A stretch of 64,000 nt of DNA, taken from positions 24,176,875 to 24,240,874 of the forward strand of contig OZ234495.1 in the NCBI GenBank assembly GCA_965153455.1, given 5' to 3'. How positions within the stretch are numbered: position 1 is the stretch's first letter; every line of letters starts with the position of its first letter. This DNA is from Sphagnum compactum (taxonomy: Eukaryota; Bryophyta; Sphagnopsida; Sphagnales). Positions 13,191-26,929 of this stretch are shown one piece after another. The position numbers and the translations under genes were made by a program. The notes beneath the pieces were generated by a model, which was not told the origin of the DNA, ran no database searches, and worked only from the letters and a program-made list of their open reading frames with translations.

Positions 13191-16100
13191 ATTGGTGGAA
13201 AAACTAGTTTGGGCCCCAGTTATTTCGTTTTGTAAAATTTCATTCCCAGTTACAAATTTGATGCCCTATTATGACGTAACTGACCGTTCTGGCCCCCTAA
13301 TCGCCTGACTTCACCGATAACTTTATTATACAAGGACCTTTTTTCTTCACTTTTTTCCATAAGTTAAGAAAGAACCCCAAATGTCTATACAAGTGTTCTT
13401 TTGTTCTTTCGCCAATTATTTAAGAAAGAAAAAACCACATATTATAATTTTTGTTAATGAAAATGAAAATTTTTAATGAAATTTGTTTGATGTATGAATG
13501 CATGTACTTGAAATGTATGGATGTACAAATGATTATGAAAATCAAGATCATTTTGTCAAGACCAAAATCTATCTTGTTAAAAAGAGTTGGAAATTTATTT
13601 ATTTTCATTCCAAGCATTGCAAAAAAATTGTCGATAGAGTTGTTTGCCATGTTGTTGAGGAGTCATGGCTTGTCAAATCATGATCTCAAATATGTTCCAA
13701 TATATAGGAAAAGAGGAGCACGAAAAGGCATTGCAGGAAAACTACTATTAGAAAATTTTGATATTTGAATACCGACTAAAAGCACATAATAGTGGCCAAA
13801 AATGTTGTCACAAATAGTGGTTTTTAAAATCGTGCAACTTTCAACTTCCACCAAGCTAATATTGAAATAGTTTTTCACAAATTATGTTGAAAATAAGGTA
13901 GTTTAATTGAAAAATAATGCATTTGTCAAAGGAAACTACATTTTTTGATTAATATTAAACGATTAAAATATATATTTGTGAAAAAAAAATGTTGTACTAT
14001 ATATTGCAAAGTGCAAATATATTTTTTAAACGATTCAAATAATTGCAAAACTTAATGAAGTACTTAATTATATATTGAATATGAATTGATTGTGTCATTT
14101 CAATTACAATTGAAAAGTTTAATTCATGTGATTTCACACAAAACATATGGACAAGTTTTTCATTCAAATGAGCATAAATGTGTTAAAAAAAACATTTTAT
14201 CGAAAAATGATTTCCATTTGAAAGATAACAAAATTATGTTGAAGGCCATTGTATCAAAATCTATTTTATGTGTTTATCAAAATGCTTGATGAAATCACAA
14301 AAGAATACTACCCCAAAAATAATACAAATTGTACCAAAAAATGAGTACATTTTCTTGCCTAAAATGGCACCCTTGTAATGTGCTTTCACCTACCATGGTG
14401 GTATCAATAATACATTATTGGTGTGTTGGGTATGTATTATGTAAGTTTGCATGATTAAAATTGTGTTTAATTTCAAAGTCTCATGAAGGCTTAATGAATT
14501 TATATGTCTTGATGCTTTAAGATGTCAATTTGTAACACATAGATAAATTTGAAAATAATCCAATAAGTATAATATATTCAAAAACACTTTTTAGGCATAA
14601 TAATTAATGTTTGGTTGACAATTTTAGCACTATTTCAAAATGATTTAAGCATCATTTTAAAAGCACTATTTGACCAATCTTACCATGTCAACCTATCAAG
14701 ACTATGTTAGGACTTTTTATTAAGACTATTAGAGTGCCTCCTAAGCTCTTTAATTTGTGAATGGGCCTTGGTGTTATACTAATATTGATAAGAGCAATAT
14801 GTAAAAACCCATACTCGGGCATAATCAATAATGGTTTGATATTAATTTAATATATTGTGGATATTATTTGTATAAGTGATCAATATCAACCATGTATGTA
14901 GGCTTTCAACTACCAATGCATCAACCCTACCAAAATTTAATTTCCACTTTGCTTGTTATAAAAATCACATCTAATATATTTTCTTGTGTGCATTGTGGAC
15001 TTCAAATTTCCTTGTACAACACTGAATAATAACTCATAATTGTTGTTTTTTTTTCACAAAATGACCATGTTATTAAAATCAAATATCAATTTGTCAACCA
15101 CAAGTAGTAGATTCATAGGATATCATTCAAAGTATTTATAGATGCAACATTAGGCCAATGTAGGCGTATGAAAAGTACGAACAATAACTAATACAAGACT
15201 AATTTGAAATTTTGTACCAATATGTATTTGATATCAATTCTCCTCCATTTACAAATACAACATTAGTAAAGACCTAACCACAAATATGGTTGGGCACGCT
15301 TCATGTAACCATTTTCTAACCTATCTACCAACAATTATTTATAATTAAAAATTTCCATGGATATAAGCATGTATTGTGTGTAATGAGATAATGCATATGT
15401 GTTGTTATGGTAATGTGAAATATTATCCCATCATTTTCATTGAAGAGAAAATTTAATGAAATAGAACCATGGAGTACATCGATTTTTTGTTGTAGTGATA
15501 TTCACACATGTTTTAGTTGAACATTCCTTTTCAATTTTTGCAACTCTATTATTTGTTAGTTTGAATTTGACATAAGTGGTAAAGCCCATCATGGGCCCAT
15601 TACCCATTTAGTCATGCTTGTTTATAGTGGTAGGTCCAATACTTCATGTGCATGATACATATACCCAAATTTTCTCATGATAACAACAATCTAAAATGGA
15701 AATTATCCATGTGTGATCATCACCAAACAAAGTTGGTTTATACTAGGTGGGATTGCCTTGACAACTAGGTGGCCTAAGTTTTGTGTTGGGTAAGTTAAAC
15801 ATATACAATGTTAATAATGTATGTTTCATAATTTTGGTTTAATACCAAATATGGTTTGAAAAAACATTTTAATGTTTATTTGGGTATATAATTAAACATA
15901 TTATCTTTAGTATTTTTTTATATTATTAAAATTAAAAATTCACTATTTATTTTTAAATAATTAATTACCAGTTAATATTTTAAATCTTTCATTTGTATAG
16001 TTATTTATTATAACCTTTAGTATGCCAATTAGTAACAAAATGACAAATTACATTATTATGTAAACCAAAGTTTATTTAATCAATTTTTTGTTTACTTTTT

Positions 16101-18154
16101 TTATTTGGAAAAGTGTTATAAATATAATTTTTCAAAATCTTCAATTGATGTGATGTTAAAGTTTTTAGAATTTGAATTGATGATTTGAATTAATTATAAT
16201 TATCATGGTTATTTATTAATTGATACTTTTTGAAATTATTGATTACAATAGTTTTTTATGTACTAATTACATAAGCTTACAAAGTTTAGTTCATTATAAT
16301 AATTTTCTTAAATTGTTTTATAATAATTTATAATAACTTTTTTGTAGTTATTAAATCAAAATTTGAAAATTATTCAATTATTATTTTATTATTTTATTTC
16401 GAAAATTATTTAATCACAAAAATTTACTATAATTATTTTGATTACTTTCTGAAATAATCTAATCACCATAATGTTATGTAATTCAATTATAGTAAATTTA
16501 TGCAACTATTTAGTTATATTATTTTTTTGAAATTATTTACTTGTAATGATTTTTATGAGTATTAAATTATCCTAATTTTAAATTTTAGTTAATTAAAAAA
16601 TTAATAAAATTAATTACATTAATTAAAAAAATTATTTCGTTACTTAAGTAAGGTAAAATTATGAAATTATTTAGTTACAATATTGTCTTGAATTTAATTA
16701 TATATATATATATATTCATATTCTAATTAAAATCTTGTTAAAAATATCTATTTATGTTTTTTTACAATTAAAAATATTTATATATTATTATTAAACTTGG
16801 GCTTTGCGTTGCTATGCACTACCAGTGACGATGAAATGACAAAAAATAAATAAAGGTTTACATTTGAAAATTTTGTTACTTTCAAAGATATATATATGAT
16901 TCAAATTGTATAAAATACCACCCAATTATCATCCAAGGGGATATTTGATCAGCCACCCCTATTTTTAATTCATTGAAGTTTTGGAAGCAATTAAGGTGGA
17001 TAAACATCAAGTCAGCTAAGCAAGTGGAGACTAAATCGTTGAATTAGGTGTTTAAGGGAGAAGTTTTTATTGGAAACTGGTTTAATCTGAAAGAAAAAAA
17101 AACATGTTAATTTCTTGAAATAATTTCAACATATTCAAATGAAATAACACATATTTACAGGTGTATGAAATTGGAAAGACACAAAGATTAAAAAATAAAA
17201 TTGAAATGATGCAAAGATTCCAAAAGACATTGGAAAAAATAAAGAGATTTGTTTCGCTTTCAATATCTTAGGATCCATAAGGACATTTTGAAACATTACA
17301 ACGTGTAAAATGTTTAGTTTTAAAAAATTATGGTTTGGAATCGACCTTTAATAAATTTGTAGTTTGGATTTGTTTTTTTGTACAACCTACAATTATAGCC
17401 CATCCCACCTAAACCAGTTCCCATGAAATCATTGTCACTGGAATTACAAAAATATTTGAATGTATTGAATGACAATATTTTTTGTAACTTTTTAAATATA
17501 GTGTAATATTATTACTCAAATATTGAAACACAATTTGTTTTCTATAATTGAATTTACATAATATTGAAGTACTAAAAAACGATTGAAATAAATAATTAAA
17601 GTTCATTCTTGTAGCGATTATGCATTTATTATTATTATTGAACTTGTTATATACATACATCACAACATGTATTCAATATATATATATATATATCATTCAA
17701 TACATATAATACATGTCGGGATGTAACATGGTGTCACTTTGTATTAATGACATGCTATCAAAGAAATTTATACATATTTTACGAAAAATTAACATAAAAT
17801 GATTGAACTATAAAAAATTAACTCATAAATTTTATTAATCTTTATTTATTTGCGATTAAAAATATTGGTCCAAATTTATTATATATATATATAGTTACAT
17901 GTCCAAAGTATGGGATGAAATTTTGTGTTTGAATTGTTATTAAACAATAACATTCAAACGTTTTATTATAAAAATGATTTGAAAATTTGGGCTTCCATTT
18001 ATTACAAATGTGTAGATTTATGAAAATTTTCAAATTTGAAGTTTCATTTGAGCAAAACATTAAAAAAAAATCACATTTCAAAGTTGATGATTTTTAGAAC
18101 AAATTGATACAATGTCAAATAAGTTTAATATTTGGCTTTATATGTAATAACTAG
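13191..18154. other. Very AT-rich gene-free DNA
   Basis: No gene is supported. The stretch from about 15880 to 16800 is almost entirely A and T, with short oligo-A and oligo-T runs. This kind of sequence is often found in matrix-attachment or heavily decayed DNA. The longest frames (105 codons at 13451-13768) have no recognisable motifs. Confidence 0.55.
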
Positions 18155-18225
18155 AAAGTGGTAGTTGGGTGGCAAAGTTGTTGGCCTCCCACTTAGGAAA
18201 CGAAGGTTTGAATCTTAATTCCAAC
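18155..18225 (+). repeat. tRNA-like SINE head (relic)
   Basis: The sequence has a Pol III A-box-like TAGTTGGGTGGCAAAG, a TTGGCCTCCCACTTAGG middle part and a B-box-like GGTTTGAATC about 35 bases on, close to the consensus GGTTCGANTC. The layout matches the tRNA-derived heads of plant SINEs. It does not fold into a full cloverleaf that I can trace, so I call a SINE relic and not a tRNA gene. The tail contains repeated GTTGACTATTC-like words. Confidence 0.45.
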
Positions 18226-21200
18226 AATTTGCTTGTTGATTATTCGTTGACTATTCATTGCTTGCTCGTTGACTGCACGTTGACCAATCAACACATTTTG
18301 TTGCCTAATGTTGATTTCAATGGGCATTAATTAGTCAAAATACGTATAAATAAATAAATATGTTTATATATACAAAATAAATTTTTAATTTTTAATATTT
18401 TAATACTCAATTTAAATTAATGAAATTGTTCAATTTGACTAGCAGTCAAATAATCATGAGTCAAAATGACCAATCAAAAACTCCACCCTAGGACTGGTAA
18501 AAAAAACCATCATGGTCATGCTGGATGTGTACAAAACGACATGTCCAAAATGACTGGATGACCTTTTTGGTGGCTATTCAAAATGGGTCCTTTTTTATTG
18601 ATTTTCTTGGTCAAATAAATCGTGAATTCTAGTAGTGCCTTTAAACCACAAACGTACCTTCCCATTTATGGAATTTGATTTTCAAAAACTCTTCCACTTT
18701 TGTAAGCTTTAAATTAAAAAAAAGTTATTTACATTAGGTCCAAGCAATTTTTTTAAAACTCTTGTTGGGGTTTGTAGCTTAAACTAGCTACCACCTTAGG
18801 TTACATCCTCAACCCCATGAGGAGCCTTAAAGAAAGTTCATTACCTTAGACATATTGTTTTTGTTAGGGAACTTGTTTTGGTATTAGATGTGCAACAACT
18901 ACCCCATTCACTTGGGTCTCCAAAACCTCAACCCTAAAGGTAGTTGGAACCTTATGATGAGAGTAAGGTGTTATTTAAATACACTATAATAAGTGTTTAA
19001 TAATTTAAAACTAGCTTACAAGGTTACAATTTAAAGCTTAAAAATAAACGACATAAGGAAAATGATTTGATATTTCATTTATTTTAAAGGCTTACTAATT
19101 AATTTGTTAGATATTTCATTTTTATTATTTCTTGTGAAATTTTATTTTAATTTTAATTATATTATTTTTTCAAGTAATAGAAGTCATTGTATGTATTTCA
19201 AATAATTTTATGTGAAGTGTATTTATAATTAAATATATAAAATATTATGTAGATTGTGGCATGGCTTTTGTGGATTTTACACTTTAATATGTATTGTTAT
19301 TATGTTTTGCTAGGTTCGTGTAACATGTTTTTTATTTTGTATGGTTTCCCTTTTAGAATCAAAACACATTCAAAGGAGCCATAAAAGGTGTTAGATGTCA
19401 GATTCTGTCATAAAAAATATAGATTTATTTATTTCTTTCCATTTGAAACCATGGTAATCATGGCACATTATTCTTTTTTAACACACATGAATGTCAAGAA
19501 ATTCAAATTTAAAATCCATTTGATCCAATTTTAGGTTTTGATTTAAGTAAAGACTTTTGAAAATGAAATCTTTTGTTATTAAAAAAGGACATTTTTACAA
19601 AGGACTTCAAAAGGATTCATATAATAAAAGTAAGTTGATGGTAAAAACATGAGATGATAATAACATATTAGACACACTTTCAAAATTGTGAAATTTTAAA
19701 ATTTTGAAAATTTAAAATATGTACATTTGAAATTTCAAAATTTCAAAACTTCAAGAATGCTTTACCACATATAAATGGGGTGTGATGTACATGATGTATT
19801 GAACAAAGTTGTAGTTTATATTACATTAAATTCAACTTTAAAAACTATGCATTTTTTAGTATGATTTCAAATTATAATCATTTTTCAAGATGAAACATAA
19901 AATCTACAAGGAATTTGTACATTTTTACAAATTCATATTATTGAAAAATGATTAAGAAACAAATTAGAATTATTGGGGCAGTTTTAATCATTTTTCATAA
20001 TAAGTTGCAAAAAAATCATTCAAAAAATCATTTGTATGAAAAAGTTATTTTGAGGAAAAAGGACAGTAGGACTAATTTAAAGTAACGATTGTGACTCGGA
20101 ATTTGAGTGCGTTTTGAGCCTTTAGTGAGCACTCTTATACCATATTCCTTGGGCATTTCATATGCATTTCATTTCAATACATTCTTCATAATTAGATGGT
20201 CGTTGATGCATTTTTGTAAATCTTTGGTTTTCGAAAAACACACATTCACAAGAATGAATAAACAATCGATTGAACCACAAGGGAAGGATGGCGAGTTGAT
20301 AGGAAACATTTTTCCATTGCATTGCATATCCCTAGTTAATCACATGCGCTAGTTTAATTGTTATGTTTATTACTTAATCGTTAAAAACATCTCCATCCAT
20401 GGCCTTGAACATTGTTCATGTATCATATGGTTGTGACCACATGCAAAATAATGGCCCTAAACCATTGAAGGTGGTTCAAGCCAACTCAAGTCCCACCTAT
20501 TCCCAAAGATTTTTTTGTCGAATCAAAATCATTGGCATTGTGTCACAATTTCAAATTCGATGATGTAGTTGTTGGCAACCTTTAGAAACCAACATTGTAG
20601 CATTCCTTTAACATTGAATAACACACATTCACCCATACCTTCAAAACTTGACATTGCTCCTAATTATTACAATGTTTTCAAAGCCCAAGGTCATAATGTT
20701 CCTTTGATGTTCAATGATACAACACATGTTTGTGAAAACCTTCAAAGCATGGAGACTTTCTAGAGCTTGAAGTTTGGAGGTTTTGTTGCAATTGTTTTAA
20801 GTCCAAGTCATTCATGATGTAGGTAGATGATTTGGTGTATTTCAATTTCATATATCAATAACTCACGATGGATTGTGTAATTTCACACAATATCATTGGC
20901 ATTTGATGCATTGATGCAAGGCACATATGAGCTTGACAATCAATCTAAATTGCACATATATCATTTTCCAAGCTCCTTTCAACATAGATACTTATGTGCA
21001 TCTTCAATCTTTGATGCATTTAAATTCATTATGAACAATGCCAAGTTGCCTTAGTCATTTAAGCTTTTTATTTTCATAAAGGGGTGGTAGATATGTCAAT
21101 GGTCATCTTCACTTGCACCCTTAGTATAAACTCGTGAATATTCTTTTTTGGGGTCTTCCTTCATAAGCTTCATCCCACTTAGTTGTTTTGCCAAAATTAC

Positions 21201-22322
21201 TTCATTCATTGCTTCAACCTCCAAGACATGCACATCACTTGTGTCACATATTTTTGAAGATTGTGAAGCTAATTCCTTGAGCTATATGGGCAATCATGAT
21301 GTTCTTATTGTCTTTTCTTGAATTTCCCCTTATCAAACATCTTCCAATATTGCAAAACAATGAATAAAACATAAGGATGCATTATTCACATGTTTTTTCT
21401 ACTAGAGATCAAGTGTTTATGCTAATTTGTTGTCTTGTGAGGTTTTTGATTCATTAAGTGCAATAACAAACCCATAGGCCCCAGTGAACTTCTTCACATC
21501 TGAGGCTTACATCATTCCATTTCATTTCCCTTGCATTCCTAGTTTCCTCGTCCTTCTATGGGAAATGATTTGCCACAAATTCTTCAAATGTGGTTGATTT
21601 TTGGCCCTTACCAAACAAAATTATGTGACACCTTTCAAAATAATCATAATAAAATTGTTTTTTGTTAATATAATTTCTTCCCCTTCTACTCCTTGCCTTG
21701 AGTTGTTACTAGGTTATCGTTTGTTGTCATGTCTATGTTCATCAGCATGTTGAGTGAGATGTATTGGAAGCCTTGAACCTTTCTCCTCTAGCAAGAATGG
21801 AAGATAAATAATATAACCCCATGTAAAATTTTGACGTGTAGGATAATTTGTAAGCAATGGAGAGTTCTTGAAGTAGCCGCCCTTGAAGCGAAAGCCAAGG
21901 TTATTTATATTAAGAATTCCTTGCTTAAAGGGAGTTACCCAACGTAAAGCTTCGTGATGAAGTTTTTGAAAGTCTCAACAAAAAATTGGATTTCCCAATG
22001 AAATCATAAAACTCCCTCACACCCCACACCTCACAAGAAAGAAATTCTATTGTAAAAGTCCCACTCCTTCCTTCCAATGTAAGAAAACACCTAATCCTTT
22101 GTGGTTCAAGAAGAGCATTTCGGTAACATCGGTGTGCATTATCCTCTCAACATACTTGGGGTTCTATTACATGGGTTTGTGCATGGATGCCTTGGAGAAG
22201 TTCTACCAACCCACCTCTCCTTACTTAATAACCATTTACATGAATCTACTTAACTAGTAATACCTATTGTCCTTCTTATTGTCTTACTTACTATTGTCTT
22301 ATATAGAACATACTAGTTATTA
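18226..22322. other. AT-rich spacer
   Basis: No gene is supported in about 4 kb. At 19680-19750 there is a cluster of short A/T palindromes (AAATTTT and its complements). Small frames at 20107-20352 and 20569-20763 show no domain and no splice partners. Confidence 0.5.
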
Positions 22323-22556
22323 TCTATAGTAAAGGAACAATGAAGCTTCCCCTGAAGCCGTGCGAATGAAGCGTCCCCTAAATCCGTCCGGCCCTAAATA
22401 TAGCGAGGGCGTGGCTTTCCCATGTCCGTCATCCGTCCCGTCATCCAACCGGACGGACATTTCCTCCATCCATCCGTCCCGTCATCCATCCATGGATGGC
22501 ATCATACAGGGAAGAAAACCCTGGCAGAAATAAATAACCCCCCCCACCCCCTCATG

Positions 22557-23207
22557 CCCGGCCCCAGGGGGGGCACCCCCAAGATTTACTGTACAGAGGA
22601 AGTGGTCTTTTTCTTTTCATTTTTTTTTTCGTTCTCTGTTTTTCGTGTTTTTTTTTTGTTTATAATAATAATAAAATAGAAAAATGAAAAAAATTTTATA
22701 TATATATATATATATATAAAGTTTTAGTTTTTTAATTCATCCATCCCATCAGCCGTCTATTTAAGCCGGACGGGGATGGATGTCTATTTAAGCCGGATGG
22801 GGTGGGTTAGGACCGGCAAAAACCCAGCAGTTTTAGGTGCATGTTTGATTTATTTTAAACACACACATGTGCATTAGGCACGGGGCACAAACTTGCCCGG
22901 CCCCAGGGGGGGCACCCCCAAGATTTACTGTACAGAGGACGGGGTGTTTTATTTTTCATTTTTTTTTCGTTTTCTGTTTTCGGTGTTTCTTTTTGTTTAT
23001 AATAATAATAATAAAATAAAAAAATGAAAAATTATCTTATATATATATAAGATTTTAATTTTTTAATTCATCCATCCCGTCAGCCGTCTATTTAAGCCGG
23101 ACGGGGATGGATGTCTATTTAAGCCGGATGGGGTGGGTTAGGACCGGCAAAGACCCAACAGTTTTAGGTGCATGTTTGATTTATTTTAAACACACACCTG
23201 TGCATTA
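22557..23207 (+). repeat. Helitron internal tandem units a and b
   Basis: Two head-to-tail copies start at 22557 and 22895 (period 338 bp). Each begins CCCGGCCCCAGGGGGGGCAC, continues through AGATTTACTGTACAGAGGA, a poly-T block, TAATAATAATAAAAT, a TATATA run and two TATTTAAGCCGGA words. Each ends in an ACACACNTGTGCATTAGGC sequence like the element's 3' hairpin. Confidence 0.8.
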
Positions 23208-24772
23208 GGCCTTTCTTACTATTCTATTCACAAAGAGAACAGACACACGTGCAGGCGCGCACGCAAGAGAGCAGATGATCAAGAAAGACGGCGAGCGAGA
23301 CAGTAAGGATGGCAATTCCGGCTATTTAGATTCTCAAAAAAAACAGATAGACGTGCATGCACGCACACACACACACACAAAAACACATATTGAAAAGGTT
23401 GCGAGAGGTTGTCGTCTGCTGCATCTGTGGCACACGTCTGATAGGGCTAGCAACAGTGTGTACAAGTGTGGTGGGATGGTGCACTTGATGATGCAACCCT
23501 GCACTTACACTTTGTAGAAGCTATATTAAGAGGAACTTCCACATGGCTTTCGCAACTCATTATTTTCCAAGAAGATGTGGCTCTGCTTCAGCGGGTACAG
23601 GATCCACATAGTCTGCATGGTCAAAGTTGTAGAGAATTATCTCCATCAGAATCTCCTCCTCCTCATCACCAGAGCTACTTGTTGTCGCATGAGCTTTCAA
23701 TGTCGACAATCTCCTGATCTGGTGCAGATTCACGTCATGTGGCAATCCGGCAACAGCAGCAGCAACAGCGATAACAGCTTAATGATGTTGTGGGTATAAG
23801 CTCTTCTGCACTGCTTCATCCTACACCATCGGTAGTTGATCGCACGTACATCATGACCCGTAGCAGTTAACTTTATACAATATTATGTGGTAATGAAAAC
23901 TCTCATTCAAATACTTACCTGATCGTTGTGTTTGGATGCAGCACCAGCGCTGATGATCATATTCGACTTGACGTGGTGCTTCGTATTGTTCATAACTGCC
24001 AGTTGCTGTGAACTTTCCAGGTTCAACATATGTTGGGGGGTTTCTGCATATGAATATGTTGGAAATTTCTACATCAATTCTTGAGTTATGTTCTTATATT
24101 CATACAGGTTCAGGGTGGTTTTTTTGTTTTTGCAGGACTTTGCTTCTACAGTCAGTTCACCTCTGTTGTCATATGGGTATAATTGCAAGTGATTTCATGT
24201 TATTCTTCCTTAACCACATTGGAAAGCTTCATTCTACATATGTCATCCTTGAGCTTGCAGCAAAAGCTCATATTTCTGCACAACAATCTTTGTCAAGGTG
24301 GAAGATGAATAGTGGGGTAATAGAAATTTTGGAGCAATTGCCGTAAACCAGTAGCTAAATATTCTTGGTTGTGTTCCTCTGCTCCTTCGCCTTAATGTAC
24401 TGGATAGGAATTCTCCCCCTGAACTTTTATCATTTGTCCTTGCATTCCTTTGCATGCAGCTTTTTTCTACAGAGATCACAAATTATCAGTTTCCTCTCCA
24501 ATCATTGTAAACTAGTAGCCAATATCATTGAGCATCATTTTGTAATATGTACCGTCAAATACACACACCTGTGATCATATTTGTGACACATTGGAAATAA
24601 AATTTTATGGGTTGAGTTCAAATGTCATATCAACTACATAAGTTGTTATGAAAAGTTCACAAAAATTGTTTAGTTGTTGCATGACATTTGCATATGAATA
24701 TAGTAAATGTTTTACACTTATGATGTTAGTTAGTAGTTGGATGGTGTCGTTTGGTAATTTTTTTATTGTTGG
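23208..24772. other. Middle segment of the Helitron-like element, origin unknown
   Basis: About 1.56 kb between the two tandem arrays, less repetitive than they are. It contains several acceptor-like sites after pyrimidine tracts (for example TTCATACAG near 24108 and TTTTTGCAG near 24136). Minus-strand frame 23560-23745 has an acidic DEEEEILMEIILYNFDHAD segment. I do not recognise a gene, but capture of host gene pieces, common in Helitrons, is possible. At about 24551-24572 a copy of the 3'-terminal word GTACCGTCAAATACACACAC occurs. Confidence 0.35.
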
Positions 24773-24933
24773 TCTATTACTAAGCTTCCCCTTAATCCGT
24801 CCGGACCAGACACACATTTCCTCCATCCGTCTGACCCGTCCATCCATCCGTCTCGTCATCCATCCATGGATGACATCATACAGGGAAGAAAACCCTGGCA
24901 GAAATAAAGAACCCCCCCCCCCGCCCCCTCATG

Positions 24934-25475
24934 CCCGGCCCCAGGGGGGGCACCCCCAAGATTTACTGTACAGAGGACGTGGTTTTTTTCTTTTCATTTT
25001 CTTTTTCGTTCTCTGTTTTCCGTGTTTTTTTTTTTGGTTTATAATAATAATAATAAAATAGAAAAATGAAAAATAATCTTATATATATATATAAAGTTTT
25101 AGTTTTTTAATTCATCCATCCCATCAGCCGTCTATTTAAGTCGGACGGGGATGGATGTCTATTTAAGCCGGATGGAGTGGGTTAGGACCGGCAAAGACCC
25201 AGCAGTTTTAGGTGCATGTTTGATTTATTTTAAACACACACATGTGCATTAGGCACGGGGCACAAACTTGCCCGGCCCCAAGGGGGGCACCCCCAAGATT
25301 TACTGTACAGAGGACGGGGTGTTTTTCTTTTCATTTTTTTTTTCGTTCTCTGTTTTCGATGTTTTTAAAAAAAAAAATAATAATAATAAAATAGAAAAAT
25401 GAAAAATTATTTTATATATATATATGTACCGTCAAATACACACACCTGTGCATTATGCACGGGGCTCAAACTAGT
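24934..25475 (+). repeat. Helitron internal tandem units c and d
   Basis: A second pair of the same unit begins at about 24934 and 25271 (period about 337 bp). The last copy is shortened: it lacks the TATTTAAGCCGGA part and runs from the TATATA block into the terminal hairpin and CTAGT. The pair is preceded at 24773 by TCTATTACTAAGCTTCCCC, a diverged version of the element's 5' end. Confidence 0.75.
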
Positions 25476-26577
25476 TACATATAGTAAAGGAAGAATGAAG
25501 CTTCCCCTGAATCCGGACCTATAGGGCCTATTTTTTACAAGATAAGTTTCAATTAGGGTTTGTCAAAATGGATAGAATTTGATCTACTCTTGGAGGAGGC
25601 ATATTCATATGGGGTGCCTTATGGGCAAAAGAGTTATTCACTAAGCAAAAAGCAAGAAAGTTCAATTGGGTATCCTTTCTTTGTGTTTAAAGGCTACCTT
25701 AGTACCTATATCATTCTAGCATCTTCTTGGTGAATATTTAATTTAATTTTTAAAATATTTTTTCACTCTCGCAATAACTATAAGAATTTCTTGAAATTTC
25801 AGCCCTTTTAAAGACCTAGACATATAAACCTAGAATCAGCAAAGTGACCATGTAGAGTTTTCTAAAACTTTGGGCATCTATTATTGTATGTCCAGATAAT
25901 TTTGAAAAAAAATCAGCATTTATTGAAAATAATATAATTATTGTTGGAATGGTTAAAGGTATTAGAGTATACATTGATGCATGTATTTAATTAATTTTAG
26001 ATTAGATTGTTAGTTTTTTAATTTTCTAACTTGGTGTTAAAAAAATAAAAAATAAAAATAAAATATATATATTTTAAATTTGAGACAAAATGTTGTAAAC
26101 ATCTATTTATTGGACCATATAGGTATAGTGAGACAAAAACATTACTAATATCTATTGTTGCATTATATAATATGCTCCGCAAATCAATTTTTTTTTTGCC
26201 AAATTTTCAACCTCCAATATAATTATGTTTTTGTTATTTTAAACTTGAAAGTTCATCTAAAAATTAAAAATGGCTAAAAGGATGATATATGGTTCTTTGG
26301 TTTCCTTTTTACTGTAATACCTTAGTAGCTTTGACACATGTTTGTCAAATAATTAATTATTTTTGAAATTTTCATTTCTCTATTGAAATATTTTAAAATA
26401 TATTCACTATTTTCCTTCACAAATTTTTTCTATTTGAAGAAAAATATTTTTTGAAAATTACAAAATTTCTGAAAATAATATAATTAACGTGGAAGCTGCC
26501 AAGGTAGTAGGGTATTTGAAAACTCGAAAAAAGGATCTCCCCCCCCCTCTTTTGTTTTCTTAAAGAAATTTTTTATA
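25476..26577. other. Partial second Helitron 5' end, then AT-rich spacer
   Basis: From about 25480 to 25518 the sequence ATAGTAAAGGAAGAATGAAG CTTCCCCTGAATCCG matches the 5' end at 22325, so a truncated or head-to-tail copy abuts the element. The rest is A/T-rich with no gene. Confidence 0.5.
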
Positions 26578-26870
26578 GTAGCCAAAGTGGCGATTATCCA
26601 TAGGAAAATGCAAAAAAGACATGATGATCATCCTCAGGAAAATTTAGCCAAATCTGGCTATTAGCCAAATATGAAATACAAAACTTTAATCATCCTTCTA
26701 TATCTTTGGCTACACACTGAAATCCAAATACAACAATTATTAGTTTTTTCATCTCACTTCCGGCTGGCGGTGGTGGCGATTGAAAAAACCTCCAAAATCA
26801 CTTCATTTTCGAATATTCAGTTCTCAATTTCTATTTCTGGCGAAATTTCGCCACTAAAAATAAACAGGCT
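26578..26870 (+). repeat. Dispersed repeat family C, copy 1
   Basis: The copy is similar to 32118-32400 and 34541-34745. Shared words in order: GATCATCC, GGAAAATTTAGCCAAATCTG, a second GCCAAAT, TTTAATCA, CTTTCT or CTTTTT, GGCTACACAC or GGGTACACAC, TCTCACTT, then CCAAAATCACTT. The short inverted words TAGCCAAA and TTTGGCTA suggest a foldback. Class unknown. Confidence 0.65.
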
Positions 26871-26929
26871 GGTTCAAATCCACCAGAAAAACAAAATTGA
26901 AAAAAACAAAATATATATTTTTTCCCAGG

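Larger units (their letters stand above)
22323..25475 (+). mobile_element. Helitron-like element (non-autonomous candidate)
   Basis: The 5' end reads TCTATAGTAAAGG, close to known plant Helitron starts, and is preceded by A. The 3' end has the hairpin CCTGTGCA-TTA-TGCACGGG (8-bp stem with one G-T pair), ten bases, then CTAGT, followed by T. Thus both termini and the A/T insertion site fit Helitron rules. No Rep/helicase frame is present, so it would depend on another element for rolling-circle transposition. Inside are two pairs of tandem ~338 bp units and a 1.5 kb middle segment of unknown origin. It may be a nest of two related elements (22323 to about 23207, and about 24773-25475) and not one unit. 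A further 5'-end-like sequence starts directly after 25475. Confidence 0.6.

Noticed and set aside
18155-18225. Functional tRNA gene
   Set aside because: A and B boxes are visible, but no acceptor stem or proper anticodon arm can be drawn.
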